64,000 bases of DNA from Mangrovibacter phragmitis (GCF_001655675.1 NZ_LYRP01000002.1:62001-126000), one strand, 5' to 3'; counted from the stretch's first letter, positions 30,252-39,708 are shown. Made by a program: numbers and translations. Notes: a model not told the origin generated them from the letters alone.

Positions 30252-31841
30252 GTGCAGACATTACTTCGGGTTATTTACAGGCGTCTTCCCATTACACTTG
30301 CCACTACTGCTGTGACCCTGGCTATTGTTATGATTCTGGCTGAAGCTTGGTTTTATTCCGCCAGTAAACAGCATGTTCAGGCCTTCTCTGAAGCATTGAC
30401 GAACAGAAGTAATACGCTGTTTAACGAAATTAGTACTGTAAAACACAAAAGCCAGTCATTCGAGTTATATACCCCGTGCAGCGCCGCCTTTTTACGCCGT
30501 TTACGCCTCAGTTTGTGGTCGTTCACGTTGATCAAAGACATTGGCTGGATGCAGAACAATACTATGATATGTACTGCATTATGGGATGAACTATCCCCAC
30601 CTCTGGCAATTAATTTATATAACCAAAAAATAAAACTGAAAGACAGCACCTGGGTTATCAATGCTGGCATTGATGAGAATATTTATGGTGATCTGGTGCT
30701 GTTTGGTAATTATGCTATTGTGTTATCACCTTATGTCTTCAGATCTTTCAAAGATGACACCGACCGCCACCAATTAAGCTTTATTATCAGTAATAAAAAT
30801 CAGCAACACAATATCATCACCTACGGCCGTGATGTAAACAAGCTGGAAGGAGATAAACAAAACACCAGTAACCTGCGTTTTCTTGTATGGAAAACCTGTT
30901 CACAGCAGTACGATTTCTGTGTTATCGCGGGTGGTAAGCCAGACAGTATAGTGAATGCCAGCGCGGTGCTTCTTTCATCGCTAATTTTTATTTCTATTTT
31001 TATCGGCCTGCTTATTTCATTAAGCATCAACCTTTATATCGATAAAAAACGTTCTCTTGAGAAACGACTGCTTGATGCGATTAACAAAGACCGACTGCAT
31101 CTGGTTTACCAGCCTATTTACCATCTTAAAAAAAATAAAATTATTGGTATTGAAGCCTTGCTACGTTGGAAAGACCCGGATATTGGTTTTATTTCCCCTG
31201 ATATTTTCATTCCTCTGGCGGAAGCAAAAGGGTTGATGACACAAATAACACAACTCGTTACCCGAAAAGCTATTCATGATACAGGTGAGCTGGTCAGGAA
31301 ACATAACCTCTATATCAGTATCAATATTAGCTCACATGACTTGTGTTCGACTGACTATCTCCTTTTTCTACAACATGCCATCACAGATGCACAATTCCCG
31401 GCCAGCAACCTGGTCCTTGAGATCACTGAGCGTCAGGGTGCAAATACCAATTCGCTTAAAGAGATGGTTGAACGCTTCAAACTCAGTGGTGTCAATATCG
31501 CTATTGATGATTTTGGCACCGGGTATTCCAATCTGAACTGGCTTTCTCACCTGTCTATTGATGAAATAAAGATTGATAAGTCGATAACAGATTCTATTGA
31601 AACCGATTCACTCAATAAAGTGTTGCTCCCCAACCTGATTAGTTTATTAAAAAACATGCACCCGACGGTAGTATTTGAAGGTATTGAAAAACAAGCACAA
31701 GTTGATTACCTGTTGGCACATTTTCCGAATGCCCTTGGCCAGGGGTGGTTTTTTTCAAAGGCGCGTGAGTTGCCTGAAATACAGGAAATGTTTTCCCAAA
31801 ATAGCAACGAAGAATACTCTCCACACTCCCCGATGGGTTAA
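30252..31841 (+). CDS. Cyclic-di-GMP phosphodiesterase with CSS-motif sensor and EAL domain
   Basis: A 529-aa inner-membrane enzyme. One helix at about 15-35, a periplasmic CSS-type sensor with cysteine in PCSAAF (Cys76) and further cysteines 107, 216 and 223, a second helix at 238-262, then an EAL domain. The catalytic motifs are complete: EALLRW (residues 301-306), the asparagine in ISINISS, EITER, DDFGTGYSN and the glutamate of FEGIEKQ. In E. coli, CSS-EAL proteins sense periplasmic redox state through disulfides. The second serine of the CSS motif is alanine here. No symbol is assigned because E. coli has five such paralogues. Confidence 0.92.
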   Translation: MQTLLRVIYRRLPITLATTAVTLAIVMILAEAWFYSASKQHVQAFSEALTNRSNTLFNEISTVKHKSQSFELYTPCSAAFLRRLRLSLWSFTLIKDIGWMQNNTMICTALWDELSPPLAINLYNQKIKLKDSTWVINAGIDENIYGDLVLFGNYAIVLSPYVFRSFKDDTDRHQLSFIISNKNQQHNIITYGRDVNKLEGDKQNTSNLRFLVWKTCSQQYDFCVIAGGKPDSIVNASAVLLSSLIFISIFIGLLISLSINLYIDKKRSLEKRLLDAINKDRLHLVYQPIYHLKKNKIIGIEALLRWKDPDIGFISPDIFIPLAEAKGLMTQITQLVTRKAIHDTGELVRKHNLYISINISSHDLCSTDYLLFLQHAITDAQFPASNLVLEITERQGANTNSLKEMVERFKLSGVNIAIDDFGTGYSNLNWLSHLSIDEIKIDKSITDSIETDSLNKVLLPNLISLLKNMHPTVVFEGIEKQAQVDYLLAHFPNALGQGWFFSKARELPEIQEMFSQNSNEEYSPHSPMG

Positions 31842-31966
31842 CCAGCGCGGGGTAAATCACGCACCGTACTCACCTTTCTCTCCAGTATCCTGCGCAGTCA
31901 TAGTTTCTGATGCTTAAGTTTGCTCACATTTTGTTGCTGAATTGTATCCGTTCAGAGATTTATTTG

Positions 31967-31993
31967 TAACGTTCTCCGAACCGAAACCGATAA
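31967..31993 (+). promoter_or_regulatory. Sigma-28 (FliA) promoter of the chemoreceptor gene
   Basis: TAACGTTC, 11 bases, ACCGATAA matches the flagellar sigma-28 consensus TAAAGTTT-N11-GCCGATAA at 6 of 8 and 7 of 8 positions with exact spacing. It lies 54 bp upstream of the chemoreceptor start, so this gene is expected to be co-expressed with the flagellar class III genes. Confidence 0.75.
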
Positions 31994-32047
31994 CACAAGT
32001 AAGGAATACCGCTGCAGGAGCATTTCTTTTTACATTTTGGGGGCTCT

Positions 32048-34039
32048 ATGGCTCTTCTTACAACTCCACCACGGAAAATCAAAACCCGCACATTGATGTT
32101 GGTCAGCAGTTTTCTCACCATCACTCTAGGGTTTGTTCTTACGATTGGCTACCTGACCTGGCAATCAATGTCACAAAAAGAGATTGTCGCTAAACGTTAT
32201 ATCCAACAGATAGCCCAAAGTGAATCACTCAAGGTGCAAAGGCAACTCAATAATGCACTGGTTACTGCCCGCGATCTTGGGGACAGTGCATGGGCACTGA
32301 AAGAGGCAGGAATGACAAACCGCGCCGGGCTTGATCAACTGATGAAAACATACCTGAACACCCACCCCAGTTTTTTATCAATGTCTCTCGGTTTTGAACA
32401 TAACGCATTCGATGGTAAAGACGCTGAGTTCGCCAATAAACCGGGGCAAAATAGTTTTGGCTCCTATGCCAAATATGTCGATCGTGGCCCCGACGGAAAC
32501 CCTGCGTTACACAACCTGGTAGATTACACAACGCCTGGCGCAGGCGATTATTATTTACTGCCGAAACAACGTAAAACCGACGTCATCATTGAACCCTATG
32601 TTTACCCTTACAACGGGGTGGATGTCATGCTGACATCAATTGCTGCTCCCATTGTACGCAATGGTGAGTTTATGGGGTCAGTTACTTCCGATTTTTCACT
32701 GGAAACACTGCAAAAAACCATTCACGCCATTAAACCCTGGGATGGCGCAGGTTATGCCGTACTGTTGTCGGCCGGGCAACGGGTTGTGGCAAGCCCTGTG
32801 CCTGCACAGACAGGTAAAAAATGGCAAGGCCAACCGTTCAGCGAAAAAGTTACCCAGTTTGATGATCCAGTACTGAAAGAGCCCGCTTTTATTGCCTGGG
32901 AACCCATTATAGTAGGTAACAGTAATACACCATGGAAACTGGCCATTGTCACGCCGGTCAGCGTGGTAATGGCTAAGGCATGGCGCGATCTGACCCAGTC
33001 ACTTTTGCTGATGCTGGTGAGCATTATCGTAGTCAGTGTAGTGATTGGCTTAATATTTACCCGCAAAGTAGCCCGCCCGGTTGGTGGTGAACCCGGCGAT
33101 GCTGCAATGATAGCATTGTCAGTTTCACAGGGAATACTGAGTAATTCTATTCCTGTCGCCCCTTCAGATAAGCAAAGTATTTTCTACGCACTGAATACCA
33201 TGCAAACACGCCTGCATGATATGGTCAGTGACATTCATGTTGCCAGCAACTCAGTACGTAGTGGCAGTGCCGAAATTGCCGCCGGAAACCTGGATCTTGC
33301 GTCACGTACGGAGCAACAGGCTGCGGCAATCGAACAAACTGCGGCCAGTATGGAAGAACTCACATCAACGGTAAAAAACAATGCGGATAATGCTCATACT
33401 GCAACTTCTCTGGCAAATGACGCAACACGCATCGCTGCCGAGGGCGGCACCCTGATGAGTGAGGTTGTCACTATCATGTCGCAAATTGATGAGAGTTCCA
33501 GCAAAATCAATGATATTACCAACATCATCAATGGTATTGCCTTCCAGACTAATATTCTGTCGCTTAACGCTGCCGTTGAAGCTGCCCGGGCTGGTGAACA
33601 AGGCCGTGGCTTTGCAGTTGTTGCCGGGGAAGTAAGAAACCTTGCACAACGCAGTGCTAATGCAGCAAAAGAAATTTCAGAGTTAATTGATGAGTCTGCG
33701 CAGCGCGTCACTCACGGTGTGGAACTGGTTAATAATACCGGCAAAATGATGAAGCAAATTATGACGGCAGTCGAAGATATTCAGCACGTCATAACTGGCA
33801 TCGTTCAGGCTCTGGATGAACAGACTCAGGGTATCAGCCAGGTGACTATCGCAGTCAATGAAATGGACACAGCCACACAACAAAATGCCTCTTTGGTGCA
33901 GCAAATCTCAGCGGCAGCAATGTCACTGGAGGAGCAGGCAAAAGTACTGGAAGAAACGATGGCCTTTTTCCAGTTAACCGTTAGTTCGCATGCAATGGCG
34001 TCTCAGGAAGCACTAATGCTGGCAGACACTGCGGATTAA
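32048..34039 (+). CDS. Methyl-accepting chemotaxis protein
   Basis: A 663-aa receptor: first helix near residues 18-38, a periplasmic dCache-type ligand domain to about 310 ([29 protein letters not shown]), second helix at about 312-336, HAMP-like linker, then the signalling helical hairpin with tip [20 protein letters not shown]. Methylation-helix segments [18 protein letters not shown] and [11 protein letters not shown] flank it. The C-terminus lacks the NWETF pentapeptide that tethers CheR and CheB, so it probably depends on other receptors for efficient adaptation. The ligand is unknown. A sigma-28 promoter precedes it. Confidence 0.94.
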   Translation: MALLTTPPRKIKTRTLMLVSSFLTITLGFVLTIGYLTWQSMSQKEIVAKRYIQQIAQSESLKVQRQLNNALVTARDLGDSAWALKEAGMTNRAGLDQLMKTYLNTHPSFLSMSLGFEHNAFDGKDAEFANKPGQNSFGSYAKYVDRGPDGNPALHNLVDYTTPGAGDYYLLPKQRKTDVIIEPYVYPYNGVDVMLTSIAAPIVRNGEFMGSVTSDFSLETLQKTIHAIKPWDGAGYAVLLSAGQRVVASPVPAQTGKKWQGQPFSEKVTQFDDPVLKEPAFIAWEPIIVGNSNTPWKLAIVTPVSVVMAKAWRDLTQSLLLMLVSIIVVSVVIGLIFTRKVARPVGGEPGDAAMIALSVSQGILSNSIPVAPSDKQSIFYALNTMQTRLHDMVSDIHVASNSVRSGSAEIAAGNLDLASRTEQQAAAIEQTAASMEELTSTVKNNADNAHTATSLANDATRIAAEGGTLMSEVVTIMSQIDESSSKINDITNIINGIAFQTNILSLNAAVEAARAGEQGRGFAVVAGEVRNLAQRSANAAKEISELIDESAQRVTHGVELVNNTGKMMKQIMTAVEDIQHVITGIVQALDEQTQGISQVTIAVNEMDTATQQNASLVQQISAAAMSLEEQAKVLEETMAFFQLTVSSHAMASQEALMLADTAD

Positions 34040-34056
34040 GTTTATGCACATCAACA

Positions 34057-34094
34057 GCAGGGGGAGCGTTTTCAGGTCGCTTCCCCTGCCCTTT
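34057..34094 (+). terminator. Hairpin after the chemoreceptor gene
   Basis: GCAGGGGGAGCG / CGCTTCCCCTGC pairs over 12 bp (one G-T) with a 9-base loop, 17 bases past the stop, followed by CCTTT. Probable terminator with a weak T tract. Confidence 0.65.
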
Positions 34095-34149
34095 GTCATA
34101 TGACATATGTCATACACACATGATATACAGATAGTCTATTGTCACGGCG

Positions 34150-34488
34150 TTAGCTATGCCACCGGGTCCAGCAAACAATCAGTAACCAGGCTGCCACACC
34201 CCAGCATGATACGGCACTCACTAATGCCAGAGGCACTCTCATTAATGAACTGAAGTACCACAACGCCAGCAGGTAAACAAAATAGGGAATGATAGCCCAC
34301 ATACCAAAAATAACAGTAGTGCGCAACGCAGCCGTTCCTCGTTCAGAGGCAACAATGTAATGAGCCAGCAATGCAAAGGTTGGAAACAAGGGGACTAACC
34401 CCGCGATGTAGTAATTGCGGGTGCGAGAAAGTAAAGCTATCAGGACAACAACCGCAGCACCAATCACTGATTTAAACAATAACCCCAT
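34150..34488 (-). CDS. ydgC: GlpM-family inner-membrane protein
   Basis: A 112-aa protein with four hydrophobic helices. It begins MGLLFKSVIGAAVVVLIALL and keeps the conserved core RNYYIAGLVPLFPTFALLAH and YIVASERG of the GlpM/YdgC family. E. coli YdgC (about 111 aa) is closely similar but sits elsewhere in the E. coli chromosome. Function is unknown; GlpM in Pseudomonas was linked to alginate production. The gene converges with the chemoreceptor gene. Confidence 0.88.
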   Translation of the reverse strand: MGLLFKSVIGAAVVVLIALLSRTRNYYIAGLVPLFPTFALLAHYIVASERGTAALRTTVIFGMWAIIPYFVYLLALWYFSSLMRVPLALVSAVSCWGVAAWLLIVCWTRWHS

Positions 34489-34751
34489 CTAACCCACCAA
34501 ACGTCTGGTATAAAGACAGCAGCATACCAACAGGGGGGGTTCAACACCAGAAAACAATAATTAACGAATGGTATTGGACAAACAATCTAAATAACCGAAT
34601 ATATAAAAAATTCCTAAGTATTGGTTATCGCAAATTATTTCTCAGCACCAGTTTTTTGATGAAAGGGAGTGAGTTTTGGATAAGAAAAACCGGTACAACG
34701 TTCTCCGGCTTTATTCTTCATAAGATAATATAATATCAATAAGCAATGTTA
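34489..34751. other. Intergenic stretch
   Basis: About 263 bp between the GlpM-family gene and the small exported protein. No feature supported. Confidence 0.4.
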
Positions 34752-34994
34752 TTACGACCAACCACCAGCAACCAGTGTGTATACGTTAAATGCATCATCC
34801 ATGGACTGCCCGGTGCTTTGTGACCCCTGCGCAATATTAGAGCCAGCTTCAATATCACTGGCATGCTGTAGGTTAGCGGTTGTTGCTGTAATGGTCGTAT
34901 TTGATGAGGTAGTTTGTGTACTCTGCGCAGCAAATGTACTAAAAGACATCGCTGACAGCACCAGGGCTGCGACGGTAATGTTTACAGTTTTCAT
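34752..34994 (-). CDS. Small exported Ser/Thr/Asn/Gln-rich protein
   Basis: An 80-aa product with a clear cleavable signal peptide, MKTVNITVAALVLSAMSFSTFAA at residues 1-23 (cut expected after AFAA-like FAA). The signal resembles those of BhsA/YhcN-type (DUF1471) proteins, but the mature part does not show that fold's pattern. It is rich in Ser, Thr, Asn and Gln (TTSSNTTITATTANLQ, SNIAQGSQSTGQS) and ends in Trp-Ser. I do not recognise a family. The ribosome binding site is weak (GAG). Located between glpM-like and ydiY. Confidence 0.6.
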   Translation of the reverse strand: MKTVNITVAALVLSAMSFSTFAAQSTQTTSSNTTITATTANLQHASDIEAGSNIAQGSQSTGQSMDDAFNVYTLVAGGWS

Positions 34995-35226
34995 AATATT
35001 TTTCTCGGTTAACTCATTTATTCTGGCCTGATTAAGCCATACCATTATGGTAGATCTGGATCACACTTTTTTCCAGTGCGATTATTTAACTATTTGTGCC
35101 AAAAATAACACATGCAAAAAAGTAGCAATAAAAAATGAAGGAAGGATGGAACGAAGTGTAAGGATATTTAAAGAAAGTAATCCAGAATGGTTTTTTAAAA
35201 CAATTAAAACAACAAAAGAGAGAAAT

Positions 35227-35253
35227 AAAAAAATGGGCCGATATATTCGGCCC
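35227..35253 (-). terminator. Intrinsic terminator of ydiY
   Basis: GGGCCGA-TATAT-TCGGCCC, a 7-bp perfect hairpin, followed on the minus strand by ATTTTTTT, 6 bases past the ydiY stop. Confidence 0.85.
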
Positions 35254-35259
35254 AGTGAT

Positions 35260-36018
35260 TTACATTTTATAACCCAATGTAACTGATGTTTTGGTGTCAG
35301 TGTGATCAGGTGCAGTTGAAGGTGGATTAGAATTCCAGGTTACGTTATAAGCCACTTTCAAAGAAAAATGGGCGTTAATCGCAACTTCCAGCCCTGTTTC
35401 AGAGTTGACTGTCGTGTCATCACTGCCCAGAACGGAAACCCCCTGGATAAACTTAGCATTGTCAGTGAACTGCCAGGTGTAAGAACCGGCAGCATAACCT
35501 AATGCCTGCGTTTTATCCGTGCCATCGGTATACTCGTCATAACGAACACCAGGACCGAATTCCAGCCTTAAGCTATGAACAGGACCATTGAGGATCTGGC
35601 GACCATAACCTGCCGTCAGCACGTCACGTTGATGGTAGCCGTTATAACGGTCTGATAACCAACTGGCCTGACCAAACAGGTAGTTGCTACCGTTCATATT
35701 ATACCGGCTACGCCCACCGACTGCGTACTTTTCAGAAGAACGTTCGTCGTTGGAAGACGTATTATTCGCTGTGCCCCACAAAGACCATGCAGTGGACGTT
35801 TGGTACCAGGTTAACGTGCTGTCCGCCGTTAACGAAGAGTTGCGACTGTTACCTGACTGCGCCAGGTAACCCGCATTAACCGATCCTTCAAACGGCTGTT
35901 TTGCCGTCGAAGGGTCATCCATGACAGTAAAAACAGAATCATCTGCGCTGGCGATATGACTTACCAGCATTCCCCCTGCCAGCAACATTGCCGCAGGTAC
36001 TGTCTTAAAAAGCTTCAT
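35260..36018 (-). CDS. ydiY: Outer-membrane DUF481 protein YdiY
   Basis: A 252-aa protein, the same length as E. coli YdiY, with signal peptide MKLFKTVPAAMLLAGGMLVS ending ASA-D at about residue 25. The mature part alternates polar and hydrophobic residues (GYLAQSGNSRNSSLTADSTLTWY) and ends in Met after an aromatic-rich strand, as expected for an outer-membrane barrel. E. coli YdiY is acid-inducible and of unknown function. It is divergent from pfkB; its leader carries a terminator-like structure at 36035-36059. Confidence 0.95.
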   Translation of the reverse strand: MKLFKTVPAAMLLAGGMLVSHIASADDSVFTVMDDPSTAKQPFEGSVNAGYLAQSGNSRNSSLTADSTLTWYQTSTAWSLWGTANNTSSNDERSSEKYAVGGRSRYNMNGSNYLFGQASWLSDRYNGYHQRDVLTAGYGRQILNGPVHSLRLEFGPGVRYDEYTDGTDKTQALGYAAGSYTWQFTDNAKFIQGVSVLGSDDTTVNSETGLEVAINAHFSLKVAYNVTWNSNPPSTAPDHTDTKTSVTLGYKM

Positions 36019-36034
36019 TATAATGTCCGCACAA

Positions 36035-36059
36035 CAAAAAAAGAGACCACAAAGGTCCC
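36035..36059 (-). terminator. Terminator-like hairpin in the ydiY leader
   Basis: On the minus strand GGGACC-TTTGT-GGTCTC (6 bp, one G-T) is followed by seven T residues, ending only 16 bases before the ydiY ATG. A second small hairpin, CGGAAA / TTTCCG, lies immediately upstream (36059-36072). Because no gene ends here, it is best explained as a leader attenuator for ydiY. Confidence 0.55.
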
Positions 36060-36304
36060 GGAAACTTTTCCGAGGATCAACGGATTATGTGCCCAGGAAA
36101 GGTTACAAATTATAAAAATCTCCGAATAACATAGCAATGAATTCTTATTTCATTTTTTGAATAAGGCGCGTCTTAAAAAGAGATTATATTTATATATAAA
36201 CCTGTGCGATCTCTACAATTCCATCAATAAATCATTGAGTTATTTTCAGCATACCTTTTAAGGTAGTGCTACCATTTAAGATAAACTGCAACCGGAGGAA
36301 AAAA

Positions 36305-37234
36305 GTGAACATATATACACTTACGCTGGCGCCCTCTTTGGATAGTGCAACGCGTACCAGTCAAATCTATCCTGAAGGGAAATTGCGTTGTAGTGCACCA
36401 GTGTTTGAGCCAGGAGGCGGAGGTATTAATGTGGCACGCGCAATCAATCATCTGGGGGGGAACGCAACCGCTATTTTCCCCGCAGGTGGTGCGACAGGCG
36501 AGCACTTGTGCCACCTCTTAAAGGAAGAGGATGTGGCAGTTATTCCCGTCCCCGCACAAGAATGGACCCGGCAGAACCTGCATGTTCACATTGATTCCAG
36601 TGGTGAACAGTACCGTTTTGTAATGCCGGGTGCTATGTTAAGTAGTGCTGAATGCCAGCAACTGGCGGCCAAAATTAAAGCCATCCCGGCTGATTCACTG
36701 TTAGTTATTAGTGGAAGTATGCCTCCGGGAACAGATACCGACTATTTATGCGGCCTGATTCATCTGGCACAAAAACAAGGTATTCGCTGTATTATAGACA
36801 GTTCTGGCGATGCGCTGAGTGCGGCGCTGGAAGTGGGCAATATTGCACTGGTTAAGCCGAACCAGAAAGAATTAAGTGCTCTGGTCAAACACCCTCTCAA
36901 CCAACCTGATGATGTTCGGCTTGCAGCGCAAGAAATCATTCAAAGTGGTAAAGCACAAAACGTGGTTGTCTCTCTGGGCCCACAAGGTGCCATGGGTGTA
37001 AGCCGTGATGCCTGCGTTCAGGTGGTTCCACCACCTGTTCGTAGCCAGAGTACTGTTGGTGCTGGCGACAGTATGGTAGGTGCGATGACACTCAAACTGG
37101 CAGACGGGGCAGGTCTGGAAGATATGGTGCGTTATGGTGTCGCAGCAGGTAGCGCGGCTACATTAAACCAGGGCACACGCTTATGCTCCTTTGAGAATAC
37201 CGAGAAAATTTACCGTTACTTCCTGCAAAGTTAA
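36305..37234 (+). CDS. pfkB: 6-phosphofructokinase II
   Basis: Minor phosphofructokinase of glycolysis, ribokinase (PfkB) family. GTG at 36305 after GGAGG gives 309 aa, the E. coli length; 13 further upstream codons are not similar. Family signatures: GGGGINVARAINHLGG near the N-terminus and the ATP/anion-hole motif STVGAGDSMVGAM with the catalytic aspartate near 256. The tetramer-type allosteric site KPNQKE is kept. Confidence 0.97.
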   Translation: MNIYTLTLAPSLDSATRTSQIYPEGKLRCSAPVFEPGGGGINVARAINHLGGNATAIFPAGGATGEHLCHLLKEEDVAVIPVPAQEWTRQNLHVHIDSSGEQYRFVMPGAMLSSAECQQLAAKIKAIPADSLLVISGSMPPGTDTDYLCGLIHLAQKQGIRCIIDSSGDALSAALEVGNIALVKPNQKELSALVKHPLNQPDDVRLAAQEIIQSGKAQNVVVSLGPQGAMGVSRDACVQVVPPPVRSQSTVGAGDSMVGAMTLKLADGAGLEDMVRYGVAAGSAATLNQGTRLCSFENTEKIYRYFLQS

Positions 37235-37274
37235 GTAGTACAACGCCCATGTGGGTAACTCTAATTATCTTCAG

Positions 37275-37305
37275 GCCACGTAAAAGCCAGGCTTTACGTG
37301 GCTTT
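37275..37305 (+). terminator. Intrinsic terminator of pfkB
   Basis: GCCACGTAAA / TTTACGTGGC, 10-bp perfect stem with an 8-base loop, followed by TTT, 40 bases past the pfkB stop. Confidence 0.75.
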
Positions 37306-37390
37306 GCCGCTCAGATGTGCGCTGTATCGCCTTTTATCAGCAAGAAATACATTAACTTTATTTTCTATCGGACGACACGGGAGAGATGCT

Positions 37391-38251
37391 ATGTGGCAGG
37401 CTATCAGTCGTTTACTTAAGGACACTCTGGGAGAATCTACGTTCGAAGACCAACGCCCCCTTCCCGGTGGCGAGGTGCACAGTGCATGGAGTGCCCGCTA
37501 TGCTGGCCATGATTTATTTATTAAATGTGATGACCGGGCATTATTGCCACTTTTCACTGCCGAAGCCGATCAATTGATACTGCTGGCCCGTAGCCAGACA
37601 GTAAATGTTCCACGCGTGTGGGCGGTTGGCAGTGAGCGTGAACAAAGCTTTTTAGTTCTGGACTACCTTGCCCCCCGGCCATTTGATGCCCACAATGCAT
37701 TTTTATTAGGCCAGCAGCTGGCAAAGCTTCACCAATGGAGTGAACAACTGCAGTTTGGGCTGGATTACGACAACCATCTTGCCACCACTCCCCAACCCAA
37801 TACCTGGCAACGGCGCTGGTCAACGTTTTTTGCCGAGCAGCGCATTGGCTGGCAACTTGAGTTGTCAGCCGAAAAAGGGATAACGTTCGGTAATATAGAT
37901 ATCATCGTTGAAAAGGTACGTGAACGTCTTTCCTCGCACCAACCTGCACCGTCATTGCTCCATGGCGATTTGTGGTCTGGAAATTGCGCGGTAGGGCCAA
38001 ATGGCCCTTATATATTCGATCCAGCATGTTACTGGGGCGACAGGGAATGTGACCTGGCAATGCTCCCGTTGCATCCAGAACAGCCTGCACAAATTTACGA
38101 TGGCTACCAGTCTGTCTGCCCGCTTCCCAATGATTTTATTGAACGCCAGCCCATTTACCAGTTGTATACACTACTCAACCGGGCCAGGTTGTTTGGTGGC
38201 CAGCATCTGCCAGTCGCGCAACAGGTCCTTGAGCAGATACTGGATAATTGA
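37391..38251 (+). CDS. yniA: Fructosamine kinase family protein YniA
   Basis: A 286-aa aminoglycoside-phosphotransferase-like kinase of the ketosamine-3-kinase family, thought to phosphorylate glycated amines for removal. Start MWQAISRLLKDTLGE matches E. coli YniA exactly in length. Kinase motifs are LLHGDLWSGNCAVG (catalytic loop) and IFDPACYWGDRECDLA (metal-binding aspartate). Upstream in-frame codons to 37298 are not conserved. It lies after pfkB, as in E. coli, and converges with yniB. Confidence 0.95.
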   Translation: MWQAISRLLKDTLGESTFEDQRPLPGGEVHSAWSARYAGHDLFIKCDDRALLPLFTAEADQLILLARSQTVNVPRVWAVGSEREQSFLVLDYLAPRPFDAHNAFLLGQQLAKLHQWSEQLQFGLDYDNHLATTPQPNTWQRRWSTFFAEQRIGWQLELSAEKGITFGNIDIIVEKVRERLSSHQPAPSLLHGDLWSGNCAVGPNGPYIFDPACYWGDRECDLAMLPLHPEQPAQIYDGYQSVCPLPNDFIERQPIYQLYTLLNRARLFGGQHLPVAQQVLEQILDN

Positions 38252-38260
38252 CAGAGGTAG

Positions 38261-38797
38261 TCAAATATAGCCAAGCAGAGAGAAAAAGACATAACCAACC
38301 ACAATGATGACGATGGGCAATATATACAGCGGGAAAAACTGCAAAAGGATGGTATGGTGCGGCACAACAATTTTTTCTTCCAGTGCGCTTTTAGTAAGCC
38401 CGCTGTCCCCTTTTGCTTTTTCCAGAATCAGTTGATCTTCAAGCCCTTCGCGAATAAAACGCACTTGCCGGCTCATACGAGCGCCTGAAGACTGCAATGC
38501 CATACCGACAAAAACCAGCACAAAAATAATCCAGAACAACACATTGAGTTGGTGAGCAAAATCAGGCAACGGCGAGTTGTACCAAAAGATGTTCAAAAAT
38601 GGCGTATTAAACCGAATCATATCAATCATGACATGAGCAAAATCTGACATAACAGCATTTATGCCCGCTTTTTTCTCACTGTGTTGATCCATGAACTTCA
38701 GCAGCGAAATCAACGTAGAGATTACAGCAGGAATGAAAATCACCCATCCTGCAATGCGTTTTACAATCGCCAGGCGTCCAGCTTGTTGGTAAGTCAT
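38261..38797 (-). CDS. yniB: Inner-membrane protein YniB
   Basis: A 178-aa protein of E. coli YniB length, with three hydrophobic helices (about 13-33, 88-108 and 152-175) and conserved NTPFLNIFWYNSPLPDF and EKAKGDSGLT segments. Function unknown in any organism I know of. It stands between yniA and yniC in the conserved order. Confidence 0.93.
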   Translation of the reverse strand: MTYQQAGRLAIVKRIAGWVIFIPAVISTLISLLKFMDQHSEKKAGINAVMSDFAHVMIDMIRFNTPFLNIFWYNSPLPDFAHQLNVLFWIIFVLVFVGMALQSSGARMSRQVRFIREGLEDQLILEKAKGDSGLTKSALEEKIVVPHHTILLQFFPLYILPIVIIVVGYVFFSLLGYI

Positions 38798-38962
38798 TTT
38801 TTCCCCTCACCAGCTCCCATACTGAAAGCTGAAGTATTCACGTTACGTCTTCAAGTCTACCCAGACGGGCAAATTATGCCTGTTTTTTAATGCTCTCACC
38901 CAGGGTCGTGAATTATATGTTACTTTTCATGGAAATCGTATCGTAAAAAGGAGCAATAGCGT

Positions 38963-39628
38963 ATGCCAGGTGTAACAGGAACCCTCGCAGCAATATTTGA
39001 CATGGACGGATTACTGATAGATTCAGAGCCATTGTGGGACCAGGCTGAACTGGAGGTTATCGCCTCTCAGGGTGTAGACATTACGCGCCGCAACGAACTC
39101 CCCGACCTGCTGGGTTTGCGAATTGACGTGGTTGTAGACCTTTGGTATGCGCAACAACCCTGGAAAGGAGCCTCCCGCGCAACAGTAACACAACAAATTA
39201 TACGTCGTGCTATCGAGCTGGTTGAAGAAACCCGCCCACTGTTGCCCGGAGTACGGGAGGCGCTGAGTTTATGCCAAAACCTTGGTCTGAGAATCGGCCT
39301 GGCGTCCGCATCCCCCTTACACATGCTTGAGCAAGTACTGGAAATGTTTTCATTGCGCCCCTATTTCTCCGCTCTGGCTTCTGCCGAACATCTTGCATGG
39401 AGCAAACCACACCCACAAGTTTACCTCAATGCGGCTGAAAAACTGGGTATAAATCCGCTGAACTGCGTCACACTGGAAGACTCTGTGAATGGGATGATTG
39501 CCACCAAAGCAGCCCGTATGCGCTCAATTGTTGTGCCCTCAAGAGAGAATGCAGGCAATCCGCGCTGGGTTCTGGCCGATGCCCATCTGAGCAGCCTCGA
39601 AGAATTGACCGCCGCGCACCTAAAATAA
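38963..39628 (+). CDS. hxpB: HAD-family sugar phosphatase (hexitol phosphatase B)
   Basis: A 221-aa HAD phosphatase, E. coli YniC/HxpB, which dephosphorylates sorbitol-6-phosphate, mannitol-1-phosphate and 2-deoxyglucose-6-phosphate. Motif I is IFDMDGLLIDSE with Asp13 and Asp15, motif II ASASP, motif III lysine in WSKPHPQVY, motif IV LEDSVNGM. AGGAG precedes the ATG. Its stop codon lies within the KdgR-like box of the next gene. Confidence 0.95.
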   Translation: MPGVTGTLAAIFDMDGLLIDSEPLWDQAELEVIASQGVDITRRNELPDLLGLRIDVVVDLWYAQQPWKGASRATVTQQIIRRAIELVEETRPLLPGVREALSLCQNLGLRIGLASASPLHMLEQVLEMFSLRPYFSALASAEHLAWSKPHPQVYLNAAEKLGINPLNCVTLEDSVNGMIATKAARMRSIVVPSRENAGNPRWVLADAHLSSLEELTAAHLK

Positions 39629-39643
39629 AACGATATTTCATTT
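39624..39643. promoter_or_regulatory. Probable KdgR operator of kduD
   Basis: AATAAAACGATATTTCATTT agrees with the KdgR consensus AATRAAAYRYCRTTTYATTT at 18 of 20 positions. It sits 74-93 bp upstream of kduD. KdgR represses pectin and hexuronate genes including kduID, so function and place agree. Confidence 0.7.
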
Positions 39644-39664
39644 TATTTGAATTAACTGTTCAGC

Positions 39665-39708
39665 CGGATTATGCTGTGCCTGAATACTCACCTGCACAGC
39701 ATAATCCG
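39665..39708 (+). promoter_or_regulatory. Long hairpin abutting the kduD ribosome binding site
   Basis: CGGATTATGCTGTGC / GCACAGCATAATCCG is a perfect 15-bp inverted repeat with a 14-base spacer. The right arm ends on the G that begins the GAGG ribosome binding site (39708-39711), eight bases before the kduD ATG. No T run follows, so it is not an intrinsic terminator; an effect on translation or a dyad operator is possible. Confidence 0.6.
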
